Positions 20,169 to 33,502 of a DNA stretch of 64,000 nucleotides are shown here, in pieces; the first letter of the stretch is position 1; every line of letters starts with the position of its first letter. This DNA comes from Onishia taeanensis. Its GTDB lineage: Bacteria > Pseudomonadota > Gammaproteobacteria > Pseudomonadales > Halomonadaceae. Under the pieces are notes generated by a model. That model worked only from the letters and a program-made list of their open reading frames with translations, was not told the DNA's origin and made no database searches. The position numbers were made by a program, and so were the translations under genes. The DNA is taken from NCBI RefSeq assembly GCF_003268885.1, contig NZ_QLSX01000002.1, positions 398,280-462,279 of the forward strand. The letters run 5' to 3'.

Positions 20169-20402
20169 ATGCAAGAACACGACTGGCTCGCCCGCCTGGA
20201 AGGCATCGAGAGCCGCATCGCCTACCAGGAACACTGGCTGGACACCCTGGACCAGGCGGTCGCCGCCCAGGAGACACGGCTTTCGGCGCTGGAGCGCATG
20301 AACGAGCTAATGCAGGCCAAACTGCGCCAGCAACAGCATGCCCTTAGCGATGCATCCGGCGAGCAGGCAAGCCTTGAAGACGAGCGCCCGCCACACTATT
20401 GA
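20169..20402 (+). CDS. slyX: SlyX family protein
   Basis: 77 residues. Small coiled-coil protein of the SlyX family, function unknown. ATG 20169 is preceded by AGAGGA at good spacing, so I prefer it over the ATG at 20136. The heptad-rich helix (RLEGIESRIAYQEHWLDTLDQAVAAQETRLSALERMNELMQ) and the Pro-rich end DERPPHY match the family layout (E. coli SlyX is 72 residues and ends PPHY). Confidence 0.9.
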   Translation: MQEHDWLARLEGIESRIAYQEHWLDTLDQAVAAQETRLSALERMNELMQAKLRQQQHALSDASGEQASLEDERPPHY

Positions 20403-20568
20403 TGCGCATGACTGATCGCTCAGTGCGGCCTGCGGGTCAAAAGCCCTGACCGCTTAAACGGGAAGGAGCAACAAGGGCAGGTAGCCCAGCCAGTCGATAA
20501 GGCCGCGGCGGGCAGAGAAGCAGGGCGCAAAAGATGATCGGAACGACCCACTCCTGCGCCCACGCGGC

Positions 20569-21840
<1,272 letters not shown>

Positions 21841-22443
21841 TTACAGCGCTTCGGCGTGCGCGCCCAGGTACTTGGCCACGCCTTCGGCAGTGTCTTTCAT
21901 GCCTTCTTCGCCTTCATCCCAGCCGGCCGGGCAGACTTCGCCGTGCTCGTTGTGATGCTTGAGCGCCTTGACCATGCGCAGCATCTCATCAACGTTGCGG
22001 CCCAGCGGCAGGTTGTTGACGACCTGGTGCTGAACGATGCCGTGTTCGTCGATCAGGAAGGAGGCACGCATGGCGACGCCAGCGTCCGGGTGCTCGATGC
22101 CGTAAGCCTGAGTGACTTCATGCTTGACGTCAGCAACGATCGGGAAGCCGACTTCGCCGATGCCGCCGGCATCCGGAGAGGTCTTGCGCCATGCATGGTG
22201 GGTGAACTGGGAATCGATGGAGACACCGATCACTTCAACGCCCAGATCCTTGAACGCCTGCAGACGGTTGTCGTGGGCGATGATCTCGGACGGGCACACG
22301 AAAGTGAAGTCGAGCGGCCAGAAGAACAGCACGCGCAGCTTGCCGTTGCTGTCGGACAGCTTGAAGTTGTCGACGATTTCACCGTTGCCCAGGACTGCGG
22401 CGGTTTCGAAGTCGGGGGCCTGACGACCTACCAGTACGCTCAT
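21841..22443 (-). CDS. Typical 2-Cys peroxiredoxin (AhpC/Prx1 type)
   Basis: 200 residues. Thiol peroxidase reducing peroxides with a disulfide-linked dimer cycle. The peroxidatic Cys lies in DFTFVCPSE (Cys near 50) and the resolving Cys in HGEVCPAGW (near 171). The catalytic Arg is in VAMRASFLID (near 126). Length and the C-terminal tail fit the Prx1/AhpC group; the reductant could be AhpF or, given trxB next door, thioredoxin. AAGGAG precedes the ATG. An OxyR-like dyad lies about 100 bp upstream. Confidence 0.94.
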   Translation of the reverse strand: MSVLVGRQAPDFETAAVLGNGEIVDNFKLSDSNGKLRVLFFWPLDFTFVCPSEIIAHDNRLQAFKDLGVEVIGVSIDSQFTHHAWRKTSPDAGGIGEVGFPIVADVKHEVTQAYGIEHPDAGVAMRASFLIDEHGIVQHQVVNNLPLGRNVDEMLRMVKALKHHNEHGEVCPAGWDEGEEGMKDTAEGVAKYLGAHAEAL

Positions 22444-22539
22444 GCAATTCTCCTTGCTGAAATGGATGATTAATCATCAATCGAGGTCCAGCCTAAGGCC
22501 GACCTCCTGAATCTGCCAAGTTGATAAGGCCAATGGCCA

Positions 22540-22558
22540 GTATAGCGTTTGTCTATAC
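22540..22558 (-). promoter_or_regulatory. OxyR-like dyad upstream of the peroxiredoxin gene
   Basis: Perfect palindrome GTATAG-N7-CTATAC, about 100 bp upstream of the peroxiredoxin ATG. ATAG-N7-CTAT is the core of an OxyR half-operator. A TATACT -10-like hexamer overlaps it on the minus strand (22544-22539). A second, poorer half-site (ATTG-N7-CAAC) follows at the expected phase. Regulation by OxyR is an inference. Confidence 0.45.
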
Positions 22559-22668
22559 GATTTCGCTGTCGCGATAGCCAGGGCCCACACGATACCATCA
22601 TCGCCACCATGCCCTGGCGCATTGACCGTTCAGGGTATTACGCCTGAAACGTGACGAACAGATGATGC

Positions 22669-22878
22669 CTAGACGACATCATCGTCACGGCCAAGGGTCA
22701 CGCCCTCGACCTCACCGCTGAAGGCTGACACGGCAACCTGCACCTGAATCGGCGCGCAGCAGCGCGGACAATCTTCCCAGGTGGCATGGCTGCCCTGACT
22801 GGCATCGACAAGCAAGTCGAAGCCCGTATCACAGTAAGGGCAGTTCACCGCATGTGAATTCAACATTTCTTCATGCAT
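22669..22878 (-). CDS. CPXCG-motif cysteine-rich small protein
   Basis: 69 residues. It contains two CPxC knuckles (NCPYCDTG near residue 13 and EDCPRCCAP near 37), the layout of the small Cys_rich_CPXG family of proteobacteria, probably a zinc ribbon. Function unknown. GGAGAG lies just upstream of ATG 22878; a second in-frame ATG four codons on (MLNSHAV) is possible. The end is acidic (RDDDVV). Confidence 0.85.
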   Translation of the reverse strand: MHEEMLNSHAVNCPYCDTGFDLLVDASQGSHATWEDCPRCCAPIQVQVAVSAFSGEVEGVTLGRDDDVV

Positions 22879-23125
22879 GCTTCTCTCCGGACGGTGATCG
22901 CCACGCTCATACCCTCTACATGGGGCCGAGGGGGCGCTGTTTCAAGAAAGCATGCGACCATGATCTCCCTAAGACATCATGCTGCTTGCCTGTCACCTTT
23001 GCGTCGGTTCCCATAGGCTAGGCTTGAAAGCAGCCATCGTCGTAGCCATGTCCTGAACATGTCCCATGGATGGTCACATGCTGATGCCTGCATCATGACC
23101 TTTCGCTCGACACGAGGAGAAGACC

Positions 23126-25864
<2,739 letters not shown>

Positions 25865-25920
25865 TTGGCCTGGGCTGATCAGCCACAGCCGGCGTTGATA
25901 CCCACTCGACGCCACAAAGA

Positions 25921-25954
25921 AGGCCCCGCCGGCATATTGCCGGCGGGGCCTTTT
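25921..25954 (+). terminator. Rho-independent terminator of acnA
   Basis: Perfect 13-bp stem AGGCCCCGCCGGC / GCCGGCGGGGCCT with a 5-base loop, then TTTT, 56 bp after the acnA stop. Confidence 0.9.
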
Positions 25955-26042
25955 CCGCTTGAGGCACCGGAAAACGCCGGTCGGCTACCGATGGGCGCCA
26001 CCGCTCCCAACAGAAACGCCGCCGCCTCGCCCCAGAAACGAC

Positions 26043-26073
26043 GACGCCGCGCCCTGTGATGGGGCGCGGCGTC
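26043..26073 (-). terminator. Hairpin terminator downstream of maeA
   Basis: Perfect 12-bp stem GACGCCGCGCCC / GGGCGCGGCGTC with a 7-base loop, about 60 bp past the maeA stop. On the minus strand it is followed by GTCGTTTCTG, a weak T-tract. Confidence 0.6.
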
Positions 26074-26134
26074 GCGGTGCCGAAGCAGCAGGCGTCATCT
26101 TAATGCAGGCGCCTGCCGCCTGGTCATTCTCGCC

Positions 26135-27805
26135 TCAGAAAGCCCGGCGGCGATACTCACGGTAGCGCGGGTACCAGAAGTTGCGCTCGATCGCCGCCCA
26201 CAGTACGTCGTCGTCGCACTCGAGTGCCTTGCCCTCGTGCTGCGCCATCTTCGCCACGTCAAAGGCGATGGACTGGCTGATCTCACGAATGTCCGACAGG
26301 GCCGGCAGCAGTGCGCCTTCGCCGTGCTGCACCATCGGCGCATGCTTGGCCAGGGCGTTGGAGGCCGCCATCAGCATCGCATCGGTGATGCGGCTCGCGC
26401 CGGAGGCGATGACCCCAAGGCCAATGCCCGGGAAGATATAGGCGTTATTGCACTGGGCGATGGGATAGGTCTCGCCATCGAGCTCAACCGGCTTGAAGGG
26501 ACTGCCGGTGGCGACCAGCGCCTGACCATGGGTCCAGGCGAGGACCTCATCGGGAGTCGCCTCGACCTTCGAGGTGGGGTTGGACAGCGGCATCACCAGC
26601 GGCGCCTTACAGCCGGCGTGCAGTGCCTCGATCAGTTCCTGGTTGAACAGGCCACGCTGGCCGGACACACCGATCAGCACGGTGGGCTTGGCCTGCTTGA
26701 CTACCCCGAGCAGGCTGGTGTCGGCAAAGTCCGCCGCATCATGGGCAAGCCGGCTCTGGAAGTCGTAGAGGCCGTCCATATCGCTGGTCAGGAGGCCATG
26801 ACGATCGATCATCAGGATCCGCGACCGGGCCTCGGCTTCGGAGAGGCCGTCGGCACACATCGCCACCACCACCTGCTCGGCGATGCCGCACCCGGCGGAA
26901 CCGGCACCGACGAAGGCCACCCGCTGCTCGGCCACGCTCTCTTTTTTGGCCTTGCAGGCGGCAAGCAGGGTGCCTACGCAAACCGCCGCGGTGCCCTGGA
27001 TGTCGTCATTGAAGCAGCACAGCTCGTCGCGATAGCGTTCGAGCAGCGGCATGGCGTTGGTCTGCGCGAAGTCCTCGAACTGCAGCAGCACCTTGGGCCA
27101 GCGGCGCTTCACGGCGGCAATGAAGTCGGCCATGAAGGCGTTGTACTCGTCCTGGGAGACGCGCTTGTGGCGCCAGCCCATGTACATGGGGTCATCGAGC
27201 AGGGTCTGGTTGTTGGTGCCCACATCCAGGGTGATCGGCAGGGTATAGGCCGGGCTGATGCCGCCACAGGCGGTATACAGCGACAGCTTGCCGATGGGGA
27301 TGCCCATGCCGCCGATGCCCTGGTCGCCAAGCCCCAGGATACGCTCGCCGTCGGTGGCCACGATCACCTTGACGTTGTCCTTGGTCGCGGAGCGCAGGAT
27401 GTCGTCCATGTACTCCCGATCGGGATAGGAAATGAACAGGCCGCGATGGTTGCGATAGATGTTGGAGAACTCTTCGCAGGCCTCACCCACGGTCGGGGTG
27501 TAGATGATCGGCAGCATTTCCTCGAGATGTTCCTCGAGCAGGCGGAAGAACAGCGTCTCGTTATCGTCCTGGATGGCACGCAGGTAGATATGACGATCCA
27601 GGTCGGTCTGACATTGGCAGTACTGGCGGTAGGCCCGCGAGGCCTGCTCTTCGATGGACTCGACGTTCTGCGGCAGCAGGCCGATCAGGTTGAAGGCAAT
27701 CCGCTCTTGCAGAGTGAAAGCGCTGCCCTTGTTGAGCAGCGGCATCTCGAGCAGCGACGGCCCGGCATAGGGCACGTAGAGAGGGCGCTTGGGAAATGTG
27801 GTCAT
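26135..27805 (-). CDS. maeA: NAD-dependent malic enzyme (MaeA/SfcA type)
   Basis: Oxidative decarboxylation of malate to pyruvate, linking the TCA cycle to pyruvate. 556 residues, the large malic enzyme form without the phosphotransacetylase domain of MaeB. Motifs: [18 protein letters not shown] (about 108-125), [26 protein letters not shown] (about 150-175), the metal segment [13 protein letters not shown] (about 262-274) and the NAD-binding [14 protein letters not shown] (about 300). I chose ATG 27805, which has AGGA 8 bases upstream; the 77-codon upstream extension is not malic-enzyme-like. Follows trpS on the same strand. Confidence 0.95.
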   Translation of the reverse strand: MTTFPKRPLYVPYAGPSLLEMPLLNKGSAFTLQERIAFNLIGLLPQNVESIEEQASRAYRQYCQCQTDLDRHIYLRAIQDDNETLFFRLLEEHLEEMLPIIYTPTVGEACEEFSNIYRNHRGLFISYPDREYMDDILRSATKDNVKVIVATDGERILGLGDQGIGGMGIPIGKLSLYTACGGISPAYTLPITLDVGTNNQTLLDDPMYMGWRHKRVSQDEYNAFMADFIAAVKRRWPKVLLQFEDFAQTNAMPLLERYRDELCCFNDDIQGTAAVCVGTLLAACKAKKESVAEQRVAFVGAGSAGCGIAEQVVVAMCADGLSEAEARSRILMIDRHGLLTSDMDGLYDFQSRLAHDAADFADTSLLGVVKQAKPTVLIGVSGQRGLFNQELIEALHAGCKAPLVMPLSNPTSKVEATPDEVLAWTHGQALVATGSPFKPVELDGETYPIAQCNNAYIFPGIGLGVIASGASRITDAMLMAASNALAKHAPMVQHGEGALLPALSDIREISQSIAFDVAKMAQHEGKALECDDDVLWAAIERNFWYPRYREYRRRAF

Positions 27806-27884
27806 CGTCTCATCCTTTGACTGGCAGTGGGCGAGCATCGCCGCCCGATGGTTGGGAGCTTGGCACGGGCCACCACAACGACTG

Positions 27885-27905
27885 GCCCCGGCCTTCCACC
27901 GGGGC
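27885..27905 (-). terminator. Small hairpin between trpS and maeA
   Basis: GCCCCGG / CCGGGGC stem (7 bp) with a 7-base loop in the 130-bp gap between trpS and maeA. There is no T-tract, so it may only be a weak or Rho-assisted stop. Confidence 0.3.
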
Positions 27906-27935
27906 AGGATGACGGAGGCCGCCAATGGCTTGCGC

Positions 27936-28949
27936 TCAGACGAAGCGGCCGAGGCCTGCCGCCTCACGCAGGCGATCCATGAAGGGCGCGGCCTCGGAGC
28001 GCGCCCGCTCGGCACCCTTGGCCAACACCTGTTCAATGTGCCCCGGATCCTCCATCAGCGCCTGATAGCGCTCACGGGGTTCACGCAGATGGGCATTCAG
28101 GTATTCGAAGACCCGATCCTTGGCCACGCCCCAGCCGATGCCGTTCTCGTACTCGCGGCGCAGGTCGGCGGTTTCCTCGGCGCTAGCGAAGGCCGAATAG
28201 ATCTGGAACAGGGTGCAGGTATCCGGATCCTTGGGTTCGCCGGGCTCCAGGGAGTTGGTCTTGATCTTGCGCACCAGCTTCTGGAGTTTCTTCTCGGACA
28301 CGAACAGCGGAATGGTGTTGTTGTAGCTCTTGGACATCTTGCGCCCGTCGAGACCGTTCAACACTTCCACCTTATCGTCGACCACCGCCTCGGGCTGGGT
28401 AAAGAACTGGCCCTTGTAGAGGTGATTGAAGCGACCGCCGATATCGCGGGCCATCTCGATATGCTGAATCTGATCGCGACCGACCGGCACCTTGTGGGCG
28501 TTGAACATCAAGATGTCGGCGGCCATCAGCACCGGATAGCCGAACAGCCCCATGGTGATACCCTTGTCCGGATCAGGGGAGCCAGCAGACTCGTTGTCGG
28601 CCACCGCGGCCTTGTAGGCGTGTGCCCGGTTCATCAGCCCCTTGGCGCAAACACAGGACAGCATCCAGGTCAGCTCGGGAATCTCGGGGATATCCGACTG
28701 GCGATAAAAGATGGCGTTATCGGTATCAAGCCCCAGCGCCAGCCAGGTGGCCGCGATTTCCAGCCGCGACTGCTCCACACGCTTGGGGTCCTGACACTTG
28801 ATCAGGGCATGCAGGTCGGCGAGGAAGTAGAAGGACTGGACGTTGGGGTCCTGGCTTGCAGTGATGGCCGGCTTGATCGCCCCGACGTAGTTGCCGAGAT
28901 GCGGCGTGCCGGTGGTCGTGATACCGGTGAGAACGCGTGTCTTGTTCAT
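27936..28949 (-). CDS. trpS: Tryptophanyl-tRNA synthetase
   Basis: 337 residues. Class I synthetase charging tRNA-Trp. The HIGH-equivalent lies in [17 protein letters not shown] (about residues 10-26) and the KMSKS motif in [17 protein letters not shown] (near 195). I chose ATG 28949 ([14 protein letters not shown]), the conserved N-terminus; the Shine-Dalgarno is poor. The open frame upstream runs through the hairpin at 29022-29059 and is not coding. Confidence 0.96.
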   Translation of the reverse strand: MNKTRVLTGITTTGTPHLGNYVGAIKPAITASQDPNVQSFYFLADLHALIKCQDPKRVEQSRLEIAATWLALGLDTDNAIFYRQSDIPEIPELTWMLSCVCAKGLMNRAHAYKAAVADNESAGSPDPDKGITMGLFGYPVLMAADILMFNAHKVPVGRDQIQHIEMARDIGGRFNHLYKGQFFTQPEAVVDDKVEVLNGLDGRKMSKSYNNTIPLFVSEKKLQKLVRKIKTNSLEPGEPKDPDTCTLFQIYSAFASAEETADLRREYENGIGWGVAKDRVFEYLNAHLREPRERYQALMEDPGHIEQVLAKGAERARSEAAPFMDRLREAAGLGRFV

Positions 28950-29021
28950 GAATTCGGACGGGTCCACTGAGTAAATGGCAAGTGTCCCCCAGTCTACCGC
29001 GCCGCCCCGATCAAGGCGAAC

Positions 29022-29059
29022 AGGACGGCCCGTTGGGGACGGCCCCAACGGGCCGTCCT
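29022..29059 (-). terminator. Very long perfect hairpin between ald and trpS
   Basis: Perfect 17-bp stem AGGACGGCCCGTTGGGG / CCCCAACGGGCCGTCCT closing a 4-base loop (ACGG). It lies past the ald stop and before trpS, so it is best read as the ald terminator. The T-tract is weak (TGTTCG on the minus strand). Confidence 0.75.
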
Positions 29060-29107
29060 TCGCTAGTGTCGCACAGCCGCTCATGCGCCTCGCGCGGTGG
29101 ATGCGCC

Positions 29108-30223
29108 TTAGCTCACCAGCGTCACCGCATCGATGCTTTCAAGGCCAAAGGCCTTGGCCACCGCCGGATAGGTCACCTGGCCTGCGTGGACATTGAGCCC
29201 AGCCAGGAAGTGCGGATCATCGGCCAGCGCCCGCTGCCAGCCCTTGTCGGCCAGCGCCATCACAAACGGCAGGGTGGCGTTGGTCAGCGCCTGGGTCGAG
29301 GTGCGGGCCACGGCGCCGGGCATGTTGGCCACGCAATAGTGCACCACGCCGTCGACCGCATAGGTCGGCGCGGCATGGGTGGTGGCATGACTGGTCTCGA
29401 AGCAGCCGCCCTGATCGATCGCCACGTCGACCAGCACGCTGCCGGGCTTCATCTCGGCAAGCTGGGCACGCGAGATCAACTTGGGCGCGGCGGCACCGGG
29501 CACCAGCACGGCACCGATGATCAGGTCGGACTCGCGCACCGCCTCATCCAGGGTGTCAGCGGTCGAATAGACGGCCTTGATGCGGCCCTGATAGCGGTGA
29601 TCGAGCACCTCGAGACGCGCAAGGGACTTGTCGAGGATGGTCACCTCGGCGCCCAGACCCAGCGCCATGCGCGCCGCATTCTCACCGACCACGCCACCGC
29701 CGATCACCGTCACCTTGGCCGGGGCAACGCCTGGCACACCCGGCAGCAGAATGCCGGCACCGCCCTGGGCCTTCTCCAGGCTGTGGGCCCCCGCCTGCAC
29801 CGCCATGCGACCGGCCACCGCGCTCATCGGTGCCAGCAGCGGCAGGCCACCGCCGGTCCCGGTGATGGTCTCGTAGGCAATGCAGGTGGCACCGCTCTGA
29901 ATCAGCCCCTGCGTCAGCGTCTCCTCGGCGGCCAGGTGCAGATAGGTGAAGAGGATCTGGTCGGACGACAGCCGCTCGACCTCTTCCGGCTGAGGCTCCT
30001 TGACCTTGATGATCAGCTCGGCGTCCTGCCAAAGCGTCGCCACGTTGGCCTCGAGCGTCGCGCCGGCGGCTTCGTAATCGGCATCCGGGAAGCCAGCACC
30101 TTCCCCGGCACCCGCCTGCACCACCACCTGATGGCCGCGGCCGGTCAGCTCGCGCACACCCGAAGGCGTCAGCGCCACGCGGTATTCATGATTCTTGATT
30201 TCCTTCGGCACAGCGATCTTCAT
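29108..30223 (-). CDS. ald: Alanine dehydrogenase
   Basis: 371 residues. NAD-dependent interconversion of L-alanine with pyruvate and ammonia. It starts [23 protein letters not shown], the AlaDH/PNT N-terminal signature. Catalytic Lys and His lie in [12 protein letters not shown] (near 74) and [11 protein letters not shown] (near 96). The nucleotide-binding [18 protein letters not shown] is near 174-191. AAGGAGGT precedes ATG 30223, a near-perfect ribosome-binding site. Transhydrogenase alpha subunits share the fold, but a complete 371-residue protein with no pntB neighbour supports Ald. Confidence 0.95.
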   Translation of the reverse strand: MKIAVPKEIKNHEYRVALTPSGVRELTGRGHQVVVQAGAGEGAGFPDADYEAAGATLEANVATLWQDAELIIKVKEPQPEEVERLSSDQILFTYLHLAAEETLTQGLIQSGATCIAYETITGTGGGLPLLAPMSAVAGRMAVQAGAHSLEKAQGGAGILLPGVPGVAPAKVTVIGGGVVGENAARMALGLGAEVTILDKSLARLEVLDHRYQGRIKAVYSTADTLDEAVRESDLIIGAVLVPGAAAPKLISRAQLAEMKPGSVLVDVAIDQGGCFETSHATTHAAPTYAVDGVVHYCVANMPGAVARTSTQALTNATLPFVMALADKGWQRALADDPHFLAGLNVHAGQVTYPAVAKAFGLESIDAVTLVS

Positions 30224-30351
30224 GGCACCTCCTTGAGGATAACGGGCGCGCCTGGGCGCAAGACGGGTCACCACAGACCCAGCACATGACAGCAGTACAG
30301 CACAGCGGCACAAGAGCACCCAAGGCCCGGGGAAAGTTTAGAAAAATCCCA

Positions 30352-30396
30352 AAGAAAAACGCCCGGCTGGCAACGAAAACCGTTGTCAGCCGGGCG
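30352..30396 (-). terminator. Terminator of the rlmI / DUF2007 operon
   Basis: 15-bp stem GCCCGGCTGGCAACG / CGTTGTCAGCCGGGC with one G-U pair and a short loop. On the minus strand it is followed by GTTTTTCTTTG, a good T-tract. On the plus strand the far side reads CTAAAAAG, so only the minus direction looks functional. Confidence 0.85.
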
Positions 30397-30479
30397 CTAA
30401 AAAGCACATATCCCTGGACTATCTTTTCTGAACTATTCTTTCCGAACTATCCTTTCCGAATTACAGCCGCGATGCCGGA

Positions 30480-30800
30480 TCAGTCGCGCCGATGCGTACC
30501 GCAGGCCCAGCAGGTCTCGAAGGCGCCCTCGAGGCGCTCGCCGCAGCCCGGACAGGTCCAGGCAGGGCGAGCCTCGACAGGCCCCTCGAGGGCCTCGCGC
30601 ACCAGTATTTTGGCGCGGGCGGCGTTATGCGGCGCTACCCACACCTCGGGCTCGCACTCGCCAAGGGGCAGGTCCCCCGCTCCGCCGCCGAGGGTCAGGT
30701 TTCTGAGCTCGCTCGGTACCCCGGCGCTTTCCAGCACGTTGTGCACATGGCTGACCAGCAACGCGTTGGGGTAGGCGAAGACCCGCACCCAGGCACTCAT
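30480..30800 (-). CDS. DUF2007-domain protein with C-terminal zinc ribbon
   Basis: 106 residues. The first ~70 (MSAWVRVFAYPNALLVSHVHNVLESAGVPSELRN...) look like a DUF2007 (putative signal-transducing, PII-like) domain. The end carries CPGC...CWACG (about residues 83-101), a four-Cys zinc ribbon. The start ATG 30800 overlaps the rlmI stop by one base (TGATG), so translation is probably coupled to rlmI. Function unknown. Confidence 0.8.
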   Translation of the reverse strand: MSAWVRVFAYPNALLVSHVHNVLESAGVPSELRNLTLGGGAGDLPLGECEPEVWVAPHNAARAKILVREALEGPVEARPAWTCPGCGERLEGAFETCWACGTHRRD

Positions 30801-31990
30801 CAGTCGCGGAACACTCGCACGCCGAGCGCCTTGAGATAGTCCGTCTCGGGAATCGACGGATGCACCGGATGATCGCTGCCCTGATGGCCCTGATAGATCA
30901 CCTGGCCATGACGGTCCTGGTGACGCACCGCCCCGCGCACGCACTCGACGAGGCGCTCCGGCGCCAGGTGCATCGAGCAGGAGGCGCTCATCAGCAAGCC
31001 GTCACGGCCCAGCAGGCGCATGGCCTCACGGTTGAGGCGCGAGTAAGCCCGCTCACCGCTGGGAATATCCTTGCGCTTCTTGATGAAGGCGGGCGGGTCG
31101 AGGATAACCACGTCGAATTGCTCGCCATCGGCCTTGAGCGCGGCCATGGCCTCGAAGGCATCCCCCTCACCGACGGCTACCTGGTCGGTGAGGCCATTGA
31201 GCGCGGCGTTGGCGGCCACGTGCTCGAGCGCATCGCTTGAGGCATCCACGCACAGCACTTCGCTGGCACCGTGAGCCGCCGCCTGCACGCCCCAACCGCC
31301 GACATAGCTGAAGACGTCCAGCACGCGCTTGCCGGCCACCAGCTTGTTGAGCCAGGCGCGGTTGTCGCGGTGGTCATAGAACCAGCCGGTCTTCTGGCCG
31401 TCGAGCACCCGGGCAACGAAGCGCACGCCGTTTTCTTCGAGCAACACTTCCTCGGGCAGCTCGCCCTTGACCACTTCAACCTGGCGGTCGAGCTGCTCCT
31501 GACGACGCCCGGAGGAGTCGTTCTTGAAGACGATGGCCCGCGGCGACAGCACCTTGTCGAGGGCATCGATCACCTGCTCGGCCATACGCTCCATACCCAG
31601 GGTATTGAGCTGCACCACCAGCACGTCGTCGAAGCGGTCGACGATCAGCCCGGGCAGCAGGTCACCCTCGCCGTGCACCAGCCGGTAGAAAGGCTTGGCA
31701 AAGAGCCGCTGGCGCAGACCCAGGGCCTGCTTGAAGCGATGCACCAGCAGCGAGCGGTCGAGGCGCATTTCCGGGTCCCGGGACACCACCCGGGCACAGA
31801 TCAAAGAGTGCGGATTGACGTAAGCGACCGCCATGGCGCGGCCATTATGGGCCTCGATCACCGCCTGGGCGCCCGGCTCAAAGGTCTTGAGTGGGGTCGC
31901 GTCGGTGTCGATCTCATTGGAGTACAGCCACAAATGGCCAGCCTTCAAGCGGCGGTCGGCGTTCTTCTTCAAGCGCAGGCGTTCGGTCAC
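30800..31990 (-). CDS. rlmI: 23S rRNA (cytosine-1962-C5)-methyltransferase RlmI
   Basis: 396 residues from a GTG at 31990, exactly the length of E. coli RlmI. GGAG lies 6 bases upstream, and the open frame further upstream is a shadow of mutM. A PUA domain is N-terminal (RLRLKKNADRRLKAGHLWLYSNEID...). The Rossmann methyltransferase follows, with VLDVFSYVGGWGVQAAAHGA (about 218-237), the SAM acidic residue in VLCVDASSDAL, catalytic VILDPPAFIKKRKDI (about 288-302) and the second Cys in LLMSASCSMHL. Confidence 0.94.
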   Translation of the reverse strand: MTERLRLKKNADRRLKAGHLWLYSNEIDTDATPLKTFEPGAQAVIEAHNGRAMAVAYVNPHSLICARVVSRDPEMRLDRSLLVHRFKQALGLRQRLFAKPFYRLVHGEGDLLPGLIVDRFDDVLVVQLNTLGMERMAEQVIDALDKVLSPRAIVFKNDSSGRRQEQLDRQVEVVKGELPEEVLLEENGVRFVARVLDGQKTGWFYDHRDNRAWLNKLVAGKRVLDVFSYVGGWGVQAAAHGASEVLCVDASSDALEHVAANAALNGLTDQVAVGEGDAFEAMAALKADGEQFDVVILDPPAFIKKRKDIPSGERAYSRLNREAMRLLGRDGLLMSASCSMHLAPERLVECVRGAVRHQDRHGQVIYQGHQGSDHPVHPSIPETDYLKALGVRVFRD

Positions 31991-32078
31991 GGAGGTCTCC
32001 GTCAAACAGACAACAGGAAAGTGAGGACAGTCTACCCTGCCAAGCCCGGCAACGCGCGGGCCCAGCGGGTAGATCGAA

Positions 32079-32963
32079 TCAGGTCTGGCAACTGGGGCAA
32101 AAGACACTGGCGCGCTGGCCAAGGGTGACCAGGCGAAGCTCCCTGCCGCAGCGCCGGCACGGCTCGCCGTCACGGCCGTAGACGTTGAGGCGCTGGGCGA
32201 AATAGCCCGGCTCCCCGGTGCCGCTGACGAAGTCGCGCAGGGTCGTGCCGCCCTGGGTGATAGCCGCCGACAGCACCTCGCGGATTGCTGCGGTAAGGCG
32301 CACATAGCGCTCGCGGGATATCTGGCCGGCGGCTCGGCGCGGATCGATGCCGGCAAGGAACAGTGCCTCGGCGGCGTAGATGTTGCCCACCCCCACCACC
32401 ACGGCGTTATCCATCAGGAAGGGCTTCACGGCCAGGCGCCGCTTGCGCGAGCGCTCAAACAGTCGCTCATCATCGAAGGCCGGCGACAGCGGCTCCGGGC
32501 CCAGCCGAACGAGGCGTCGATCGCTTGTGACGTCACCCTCGAGCCAATCGAGGAAGCCGAAGCGGCGCGGATCGTGATAGCGCAGGATGGCGCCACCCTC
32601 CATCACCATATCGACATGATCATGCTTTTTCGGCGCATCGCCGAGGCGCGCGATGCGCAGGCTGCCGGACATGCCCAGATGCCAGAGCAGTGCCCGTCGT
32701 GTCTCGCCCTCGGCACGCGACGCTTCTCCGGCCGGCGCGCCATCGGTCGCCGCGCCATCGGTCGGCGACTCGATGGGCAGGATCAGGTACTTGGCACGGC
32801 GCGAAAGCGGCCCGATCCGCGAGCCCACCAGCGCGTTTTCGAGCCCCTCCGGCACCGGCAGGCGCAGGCGACGGTTGCGCACGATCACCTCGTGGATCTC
32901 GCGTCCCTCCAAATAGGGAGCGATGCCGCGACGCGTGGTCTCGACTTCGGGAAGTTCGGGCAT
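32079..32963 (-). CDS. mutM: Formamidopyrimidine-DNA glycosylase MutM (Fpg), with loop insertion
   Basis: Excises 8-oxoguanine and ring-opened purines and nicks the abasic site. ATG 32963 is fixed because Pro2 of MPELPEVE is the catalytic nucleophile. RRAKYLIL carries the conserved Lys near 58. The H2TH region has [23 protein letters not shown], and the zinc finger [24 protein letters not shown] is C-terminal. 294 residues against about 270: roughly 28 extra Ala/Gly/Glu-rich residues lie between RAKYLIL and [11 protein letters not shown] (about 64-92), including a 15-bp duplicated segment (32737-32766). Confidence 0.95.
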   Translation of the reverse strand: MPELPEVETTRRGIAPYLEGREIHEVIVRNRRLRLPVPEGLENALVGSRIGPLSRRAKYLILPIESPTDGAATDGAPAGEASRAEGETRRALLWHLGMSGSLRIARLGDAPKKHDHVDMVMEGGAILRYHDPRRFGFLDWLEGDVTSDRRLVRLGPEPLSPAFDDERLFERSRKRRLAVKPFLMDNAVVVGVGNIYAAEALFLAGIDPRRAAGQISRERYVRLTAAIREVLSAAITQGGTTLRDFVSGTGEPGYFAQRLNVYGRDGEPCRRCGRELRLVTLGQRASVFCPSCQT

Positions 32964-33021
32964 GGCACAACGGTTCCGTGGAGCGGTGGACGTGGGGCGA
33001 ATAGTGAGCGTCCAGAGACGC

Positions 33022-33045
33022 AAAAACCCGGCGTTAACCGGGTTT
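33022..33045 (-). terminator. Terminator of the rpmB-rpmG operon
   Basis: AAACCCGG / CCGGGTTT stem (8 bp) with a 6-base loop, followed on the minus strand by TTTTTGCG. It lies 40 bp past the rpmG stop. Confidence 0.88.
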
Positions 33046-33084
33046 AGGCGACAGGCTTACGCCTGCGGCAGGAGCCATCAAGAC

Positions 33085-33240
33085 TTACTTGATCTTGGCT
33101 TCCTTGTACATCACGTGCTTGCGGATCGTCGGGTCAAACTTTTTCATTTCCAGTTTGTCCGGGGTGTTCCGCTTGTTCTTGTCGGTGGTGTAGAAATGGC
33201 CGGTACCGGCGCTGGACACCATACGAATCTTATCGCGCAT
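33085..33240 (-). CDS. rpmG: 50S ribosomal protein L33
   Basis: 51 residues, translated directly from the sequence: [17 protein letters not shown]... ending YKEAKIK. It lacks the four zinc-ribbon cysteines, so it is the C-minus form usual in gammaproteobacteria. It lies 25 bp after rpmB, the conserved rpmB-rpmG pair. Confidence 0.96.
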   Translation of the reverse strand: MRDKIRMVSSAGTGHFYTTDKNKRNTPDKLEMKKFDPTIRKHVMYKEAKIK

Positions 33241-33265
33241 GACTCAGTTCTCCCTAGAAGGCTGC

Positions 33266-33502
33266 TTAGACGCGTTCGCCGCGCTTGCGGATATCGGACA
33301 GCACCGCTTCGATGCCTTTCTTGTCGATGATGCGCATACCCTTGGAGGAGAGGCGCAGCTTGATGAAGCGCTTCTCTGACTCCACCCAGAAACGGTGGGA
33401 ATGCAGGTTCGGCAAGAAACGACGACGGGTCTTGCGCTGGGAGTGAGATACGTTGTTACCTGTTACCGGACGCTTGCCGGTAACCTGACATACATTGGAC
33501 AT
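33266..33502 (-). CDS. rpmB: 50S ribosomal protein L28
   Basis: 78 residues, the family length. [21 protein letters not shown] followed by a basic stretch is the L28 signature. ATG 33502 is preceded by GGAGG; the longer open frame to 33574 is not needed. Promoter candidate at 33622-33650. Confidence 0.97.
   Translation of the reverse strand: MSNVCQVTGKRPVTGNNVSHSQRKTRRRFLPNLHSHRFWVESEKRFIKLRLSSKGMRIIDKKGIEAVLSDIRKRGERV

Noticed and set aside
26237-27820. 527-codon plus-strand frame opposite maeA
   Set aside because: Longer than many real genes, but exactly antisense to the malic enzyme coding region, with no recognisable motif or start signal.
29022-29059. Insertion-sequence end or REP-type element
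   Set aside because: No second copy was noticed in the window and no flanking target duplication; terminator is the simpler reading.
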